64,000 nt of DNA from Emticicia sp. BO119. Its GTDB lineage: Bacteria > Bacteroidota > Bacteroidia > Cytophagales > Spirosomataceae. Shown here piece after piece: positions 60,281 through 64,000 of the stretch. The stretch covers positions 186,001 to 250,000 of the forward strand of contig NZ_JACETV010000006.1 of the NCBI RefSeq assembly GCF_013912375.1, read 5' to 3'. Within the stretch, counting starts at the first letter, position 1, and each line of letters starts with the position of its first letter. The translations under genes and the position numbers were made by a program. The notes beneath the pieces were generated by a model that was given only the letters and a program-made list of their open reading frames with translations, ran no database searches and was not told where the DNA came from.

Positions 60281-61027
60281 ATGAAAACAACACAGAATAC
60301 TATCCTTGTAACAGGAGGAAGCGCTGGAATCGGCTTTGAAATAGCCCAACTTTTTAGCAAACAAGGCAATCATGTAATTATAGTAGGCAGAGATGAAGAA
60401 CGCTTAACCAAAGCGGCCGCGAAACTGCAAAATGTAACTCCCTTGGCAGGAGATGTAAGCAAAGAAGAAGATGTAGAGACACTCGTAAAAATACTTTATG
60501 CTGATTTCCCGAGGTTGAATGTGATAATCAATAATGCAGGAAGTGCCTTTTTGAACAACTTATTGGAGACTGACCGTACGTTTGAAAAAGCACAAACTGA
60601 AATGCTTACAAATTACCTGTCAATCATCAGATTGAATGAAAAGCTTTTGCCTCTGCTCCAAAAGCAGGAAGAAGCAGCTATCGTGAATGTGTCATCAATT
60701 GTAGCATTTGCCCCAAATCATATCTTGTCTACTTATGGTGCAAGTAAGGCTGCATTACACTCTTATACGCAATCGTTAAGATTGTATCTGGCTAAAACAC
60801 CTGTCAAAGTATTTGAATTAATGCCTCCGTTAGTGAATACTGGTTTCTCACAGGTGATTGGAGGGGCAAATGGAATTTCTCCAGCAGTTGTAGCAGAAGA
60901 CTTATTGAAATCTTTTGAAACTGAAACTTACGAAATCCACGTGGGTCGTACGGCCGAATTTTACAAGCTATTCCATAGCTCGCCGACTGATGCCTTATAT
61001 GCTATGAATCCTACTTTACAAGCTTAA
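60281..61027 (+). CDS. Short-chain dehydrogenase/reductase (DltE-like)
   Basis: 248 aa from the ATG at 60281; an upstream in-frame start would overlap the thioesterase by 22 nt and is less likely. Rossmann motif ILVTGGSAGIGFEIAQLFSK, NNAGSAF, catalytic Ser in VSSIVAFAPN and YGASK (Tyr and Lys). Oxidoreductase of unknown substrate in the TetR-controlled operon. Confidence 0.92.
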   Translation: MKTTQNTILVTGGSAGIGFEIAQLFSKQGNHVIIVGRDEERLTKAAAKLQNVTPLAGDVSKEEDVETLVKILYADFPRLNVIINNAGSAFLNNLLETDRTFEKAQTEMLTNYLSIIRLNEKLLPLLQKQEEAAIVNVSSIVAFAPNHILSTYGASKAALHSYTQSLRLYLAKTPVKVFELMPPLVNTGFSQVIGGANGISPAVVAEDLLKSFETETYEIHVGRTAEFYKLFHSSPTDALYAMNPTLQA

Positions 61028-61037
61028 TGATACAGCT

Positions 61038-61268
61038 ATGAAACAAAGAATAGCCTTTGCATTAATTATGGGCATTATCACTACAGGAATCATTTCCTTT
61101 ACTCTCATTAGTATCAATATAGGTTTTGTAGAAAAGTTTCTGAGCATCTGGTTAAGATCTTGGGCTACCTCTTATGCAGTAGTAATCCCTTGTATCCTGA
61201 TCATTGGGCCAAAAGTACAGGTCTTTGTCAATACGACTTTCCCGGAAAAAGCATTGATTGATGAATAA
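61038..61268 (+). CDS. DUF2798-family small membrane protein
   Basis: 76 aa, two membrane helices: IAFALIMGIITTGIISFTLI and ATSYAVVIPCILIIGPKVQV. The length and pattern match DUF2798 proteins. Last gene of the TetR operon, 10 nt after the SDR. Function unknown. Confidence 0.8.
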   Translation: MKQRIAFALIMGIITTGIISFTLISINIGFVEKFLSIWLRSWATSYAVVIPCILIIGPKVQVFVNTTFPEKALIDE

Positions 61269-61291
61269 CAGGTATCCCATTTTTGCGGGTG

Positions 61292-61322
61292 AGGCACGGA
61301 TATAAAATATTCGTGCCTTATT
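61292..61322 (+). terminator. Terminator of the TetR-controlled operon
   Basis: AGGCACG, AT-rich loop, CGTGCCT and TATTGTTT. Loose T-run but strong stem, 23 nt after the DUF2798 stop. Confidence 0.55.
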
Positions 61323-61466
61323 GTTTCTAAGCTTTCTACTTTTAACAATTGTCTGTTTTACACTTCTATGATTACATTAAAAATCAATTTGCTTGAAAAC
61401 TCAATCTTATAGCCTTATCTTTACCCCACTATCATTCAATCATATTATACTTATTAAAGACTACCA

Positions 61467-62417
61467 ATGGAAACAAATGCTATCTCTCGAAGAAACTTAC
61501 TGAAAAGCTCATTGACCGTAGGAGCAGGTTTAAGCTTGGGCTTACCTGATGCAATGGCAGGTTCGGAGAAAAAAGTTGCACATAATTTCAAATTCAGTTT
61601 GAATACCAGTACCATCAGAGAACAAAACCTTGGCTTGATGGGAGAAATAGAAACAGCAGCCAGGGCAGGTTATGATGCCATTGAAGTATGGGTAAATACT
61701 GTAGAAAAATTTGTACAGCAGGGTGGTAATCTGAAAGATGTAAAGAAAAAAGCCGCTGACTTAGGCATTACGATTGAAGATGCCATTGGTTTTTCTAAAT
61801 GGATTGTCGACGATGCCTCAGAACGCGAAAAAGCTTTAGAGCAAAACAAAAGAGAAATGGCTATGCTGGCTGAAATCGGTTGTAAGCGTATAGCCGCTCC
61901 TCCCTTTGGAGCGACTACAGGTAAGGTGCTCGATTTACAGGCAGTAGCCGAAAGATATGGTAAATTATTGGAGGTGAGTGATAATTTTGGTGTAACACCT
62001 CAATTAGAGATGTGGGGATTTTCTACTAATCTCCACTTGGTAGGAGAAGTCTTATTTGCTGCTTCTGAAAGTGGCCACCCTAAAGCGTGTGTATTAACAG
62101 ATGTATATCATTTACATAAAGGAGGCTCCAGTTTCAATAGCTTAAAAACCGCAAGTGGCTCATCCATTCAGATGTTCCATATGAATGATTATCCGGGAGT
62201 ACCCCCAAGAGAAACCATTAATGACGGTGACCGTATATTACCGGGTGATGGTATTGCCCCAATTACTCAGATATTAAAAGAATTGCACAATAAGAAGACC
62301 CCCATTGTATTGTCGCTGGAAATATTTAATAAAGAATACTGGAAAATGGATGCTTTGGTGGCAGCTAAATTGGGTATCGAAAAAATGAAAGCATCTGTAG
62401 CTAAAGCTATTGCTTAA
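61467..62417 (+). CDS. Exported sugar phosphate isomerase/epimerase-like protein
   Basis: 316 aa. Tat-type signal (AISRRNLLKSSLTVGAGLSL) and an AP2Ec/xylose-isomerase-like TIM barrel: GYDAIEVWVNTVEKFVQQGG, TPQLEMWGFSTNLHLVGEVL, VYHLHKGGSSFNSL and a final LSLEIFNKEYWKMDA. Metal-binding Glu/Asp/His residues fit the family. Next gene is an Ldh-type dehydrogenase 6 nt away, so they probably act in sequence on a sugar or hydroxy acid. Confidence 0.88.
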   Translation: METNAISRRNLLKSSLTVGAGLSLGLPDAMAGSEKKVAHNFKFSLNTSTIREQNLGLMGEIETAARAGYDAIEVWVNTVEKFVQQGGNLKDVKKKAADLGITIEDAIGFSKWIVDDASEREKALEQNKREMAMLAEIGCKRIAAPPFGATTGKVLDLQAVAERYGKLLEVSDNFGVTPQLEMWGFSTNLHLVGEVLFAASESGHPKACVLTDVYHLHKGGSSFNSLKTASGSSIQMFHMNDYPGVPPRETINDGDRILPGDGIAPITQILKELHNKKTPIVLSLEIFNKEYWKMDALVAAKLGIEKMKASVAKAIA

Positions 62418-62423
62418 TCAGGT

Positions 62424-63458
62424 ATGAAAGATTCGCAGTCACTTTTACAGTTCAGCCAGAATATACTACAGAGAGCGGGTTTAGATGAAGATAAAGCTTT
62501 TCATACAGCCGATATATTATTAGAAGGAGAACTGTTGGGACATCGCACGCATGGTCTTCAGTTATTGCCTGCTTATGTGGATGAGTTAGAAAAAGATATG
62601 ATGACTAAATCGGGCGAAGCTAAATTGCTCAACGATATGGGAGCAGTTTTGGCTTTAGACGGCAACTATCTGCCTGGCCCTTGGTTAGTCAATAAAGCCA
62701 TTGAAGAAGCCTGCAAAAGAGCATCACAATACGGAACAGGTATTGTTACCATACAAAAATCTCACCATATTGCCTGTCTGGCTGCTTATTTAGAGAAAGT
62801 AGCCCGACAAGGATTTATGATTTTACTGGCCTGCTCAGACCCAAGAAACAAAACAGTTGCACCCTTCGGTGGGCTCACCCCTACTTATAGCCCGGATCCT
62901 CTCGCAGTAGGCATCCCGACAGACACAGACCCTATCATGATTGATGTAAGTATGTCTGCTACTTCTAATGGTCTGGTAGCTCGTTCGCATCGTCATGAGG
63001 AGAAACTCCCTCATAACTGGCTCTTAGATAATCAGGGGAATATAAGTAATAACCCTTCCGTTTTTTTTGACACCCCCCCAGGATCAATACTTCCTCTGGG
63101 TGGTTTAGATAGCGGTTACAAAGGTTTTGGTTTAGGTTTGATGGTAGAGGCGCTTACAAGTGCCCTGGGTGGGCATGGCAGGTCTGATATACCGACATTG
63201 TGGGGTGCTTCAGTATATTTACAGGTTATCAGTCCACTGGGGTTTTCAGGAGAAGAAGCATTTAAAAGAGAAACTGAATATTTAAAAAACCAATGTCTCA
63301 ATTCAGAACCTGTTAACCCTGAAAAACCAGTAAGAATGCCCGGTGCAAGGGGTTTGGAATTAAAGCAAAAACAATTGATAAAAGGTCTTGACTTACTTCC
63401 AGAAACCGAAGAATCTTTGCGTCAATTAGGTAAGAAATACGGGCTTAATTTCGATTAA
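62424..63458 (+). CDS. Ldh-family (malate/L-lactate dehydrogenase-like) oxidoreductase
   Basis: 344 aa. Ldh_2-type dehydrogenase: GHRTHGLQLLPAYVDELEKD (conserved His-Gly), GTGIVTIQKSHHIACLAAYL, SYSPDPLAVGIPTDTDPIM-like block with PDPLAVGIPT, and GYKGFGLGLMVEALTSALGG. NAD(P)-dependent reduction of 2-oxoacids or sugar acids. Translationally close to the isomerase. Confidence 0.88.
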   Translation: MKDSQSLLQFSQNILQRAGLDEDKAFHTADILLEGELLGHRTHGLQLLPAYVDELEKDMMTKSGEAKLLNDMGAVLALDGNYLPGPWLVNKAIEEACKRASQYGTGIVTIQKSHHIACLAAYLEKVARQGFMILLACSDPRNKTVAPFGGLTPTYSPDPLAVGIPTDTDPIMIDVSMSATSNGLVARSHRHEEKLPHNWLLDNQGNISNNPSVFFDTPPGSILPLGGLDSGYKGFGLGLMVEALTSALGGHGRSDIPTLWGASVYLQVISPLGFSGEEAFKRETEYLKNQCLNSEPVNPEKPVRMPGARGLELKQKQLIKGLDLLPETEESLRQLGKKYGLNFD

Positions 63459-63626
63459 TATCATCACAATCGGGAATTTGTTCCACAAAAAACCCGAAAA
63501 AAAATCAATTTCAATTTATGATATACAATTTGTGGAGGTAATACCCCATTAATAGAAAAAAGCTTATAGGTCTGATTTTTTCTGTCGTATATACATGATA
63601 TTATAAACCACAAAATTGATTAAAAT

Positions 63627-63746
63627 ATGAACAATTTACTGCGAGGATTATTGGCCGGTTATGGCGCAAAGAAATTAGGAGGCGGTTGCTTTGGCACCAT
63701 TATCGTTTTCATTATTTTATGGGTCATTTTAGGGCAATGCAGCTAA
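63627..63746 (+). CDS. Small 39-aa membrane peptide, conserved type
   Basis: MNNLLRGLLAGYGAKKLGGG, then CFGTIIVFIILWVILGQCS: a Gly-rich head and a single hydrophobic helix. Similar tiny Gly-plus-helix peptides occur in other Cytophagales; here a terminator follows, which supports expression. Function unknown. Confidence 0.65.
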   Translation: MNNLLRGLLAGYGAKKLGGGCFGTIIVFIILWVILGQCS

Positions 63747-63770
63747 AATAATTCCTATGCATTCATATAA

Positions 63771-63807
63771 GGTCCAGTTCTACTCCTGTTAGAACTGACC
63801 TTTTTTT
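63771..63807 (+). terminator. Terminator after the small peptide
   Basis: GGTC-C-AGTTCTA, loop, TAGAACT-GACC and seven T. Confidence 0.8.
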
Positions 63808-63823
63808 GTTAAAGAATTTGCTG

Positions 63824-64000
63824 TTAATGAATATAAGCCACTCCGTCATAAACCAATAACCGTAGCAAGTCCGAGTCTCTCAAATGCCAGCTTCCCCACG
63901 CAATAGGCGAATCTCCGTTAGTATCCTTTACGGTTATATCTGCACCTGCATTAATAAGCATTTTTACAATATCAAGATTAGCGTAGGCTGCTGCCCTATG
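63824..64000 (-). CDS. Ankyrin-repeat protein, 5' part outside the window
   Basis: The last 58 codons are visible: HRAAAYANLDIVKMLINAGA, then DITVKDTNGDSPIAWGSWHL and a short helical end. This is an ankyrin repeat (A-A-x-x-x-x-x-x-V-K-x-L-I-x-x-G-A-D). The protein start lies to the right of the window. Role unknown; such repeats mediate protein binding. Confidence 0.85.
   Translation of the reverse strand, partial: HRAAAYANLDIVKMLINAGADITVKDTNGDSPIAWGSWHLRDSDLLRLLVYDGVAYIH

Noticed and set aside
50000..64000. Mobile element or insertion sequence in the right part of the window
   Set aside because: Only a MITE-like inverted repeat is present. No transposase or integrase reading frame and no target-site duplication could be seen.

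Overview
The window reads as chromosomal DNA of a member of the Bacteroidota, most likely a Cytophagales relative (Emticicia/Arcicella/Flectobacillus-like). This is inferred from the AT-rich composition, several promoters of the Bacteroidota type (TAnnTTTG, some with TTG about 20 bp upstream), LytTR and Reg_prop two-component proteins, a DUF2723 protein, a 3-coathanger-type C-terminus, and weak Shine-Dalgarno sequences. No species name can be read from the sequence alone.

The most unusual region is 1-5559, all on the minus strand. A PcfJ-like gene (5559-4261) is followed by about 2.6 kb of RNA genes and then by a gene for a TROVE/vWA protein of the Ro60 (Rsr) family, which runs off the left edge. 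The RNA stretch holds 13 tRNA-like genes with anticodons for Ser(TGA), Leu(CAG), Tyr, Ser(GCT), Phe-like, Arg, Pro, Glu, His, Asn, Gln, Lys and Ile(TAT). It also holds five copies of a second RNA that I read as bacterial Y RNAs: a covarying terminal stem with a shared internal sequence (GUGYCGURGA, then AGAGU-UACUUCG, returning as ACUCUUUUCGC). In at least two copies the far end is a circularly permuted tRNA whose acceptor stem is closed by a loop. Each Y RNA is followed 1-8 nt later by a tRNA 5' end, so tRNA-processing enzymes could release them. Three tRNAs carry a 14-16 nt GC-rich hairpin at the T-stem/T-loop boundary, with a compensatory base-pair change, and tRNA-His carries a different hairpin at position 26. 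A 105-aa orphan protein lies within the array. A Ro/Y-RNA/tRNA-array operon of this complexity is the best candidate for an undescribed system here.

From 6.4 to 32 kb the content is mostly core: clpP, a LytS/LytTR pair around a serine hydrolase and a thioredoxin-like protein, rnpA-rpmH, an M61 peptidase, an amidohydrolase, a low-molecular-weight phosphatase, gpmI, tig, tRNA-Leu(TAG), rsh (spoT/relA type), a carbamoyltransferase with SxtK/SxtJ-like partners, a Fur-family regulator, purA and groES-groEL. From 32 to 50 kb there are proteases, an MBL-fold hydrolase, a quinone reductase, PspC and cold-shock proteins, and two sensor-kinase/LuxR systems. The second system (46.1-50 kb) shares a palindrome with the promoter of a secreted YadA-head-like protein, suggesting a small regulon. 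From 50 to 64 kb there are a TlpA-like protein, YdcF and DUF2723 proteins, dnaJ-grpE separated by a MITE-like repeat, nagA, a TetR operon with two matching operators, a sugar isomerase/epimerase-like protein with an Ldh-type dehydrogenase, and a truncated ankyrin gene at the right edge.

All identifications come from reading motifs and structure by eye. No database search or folding program was run.
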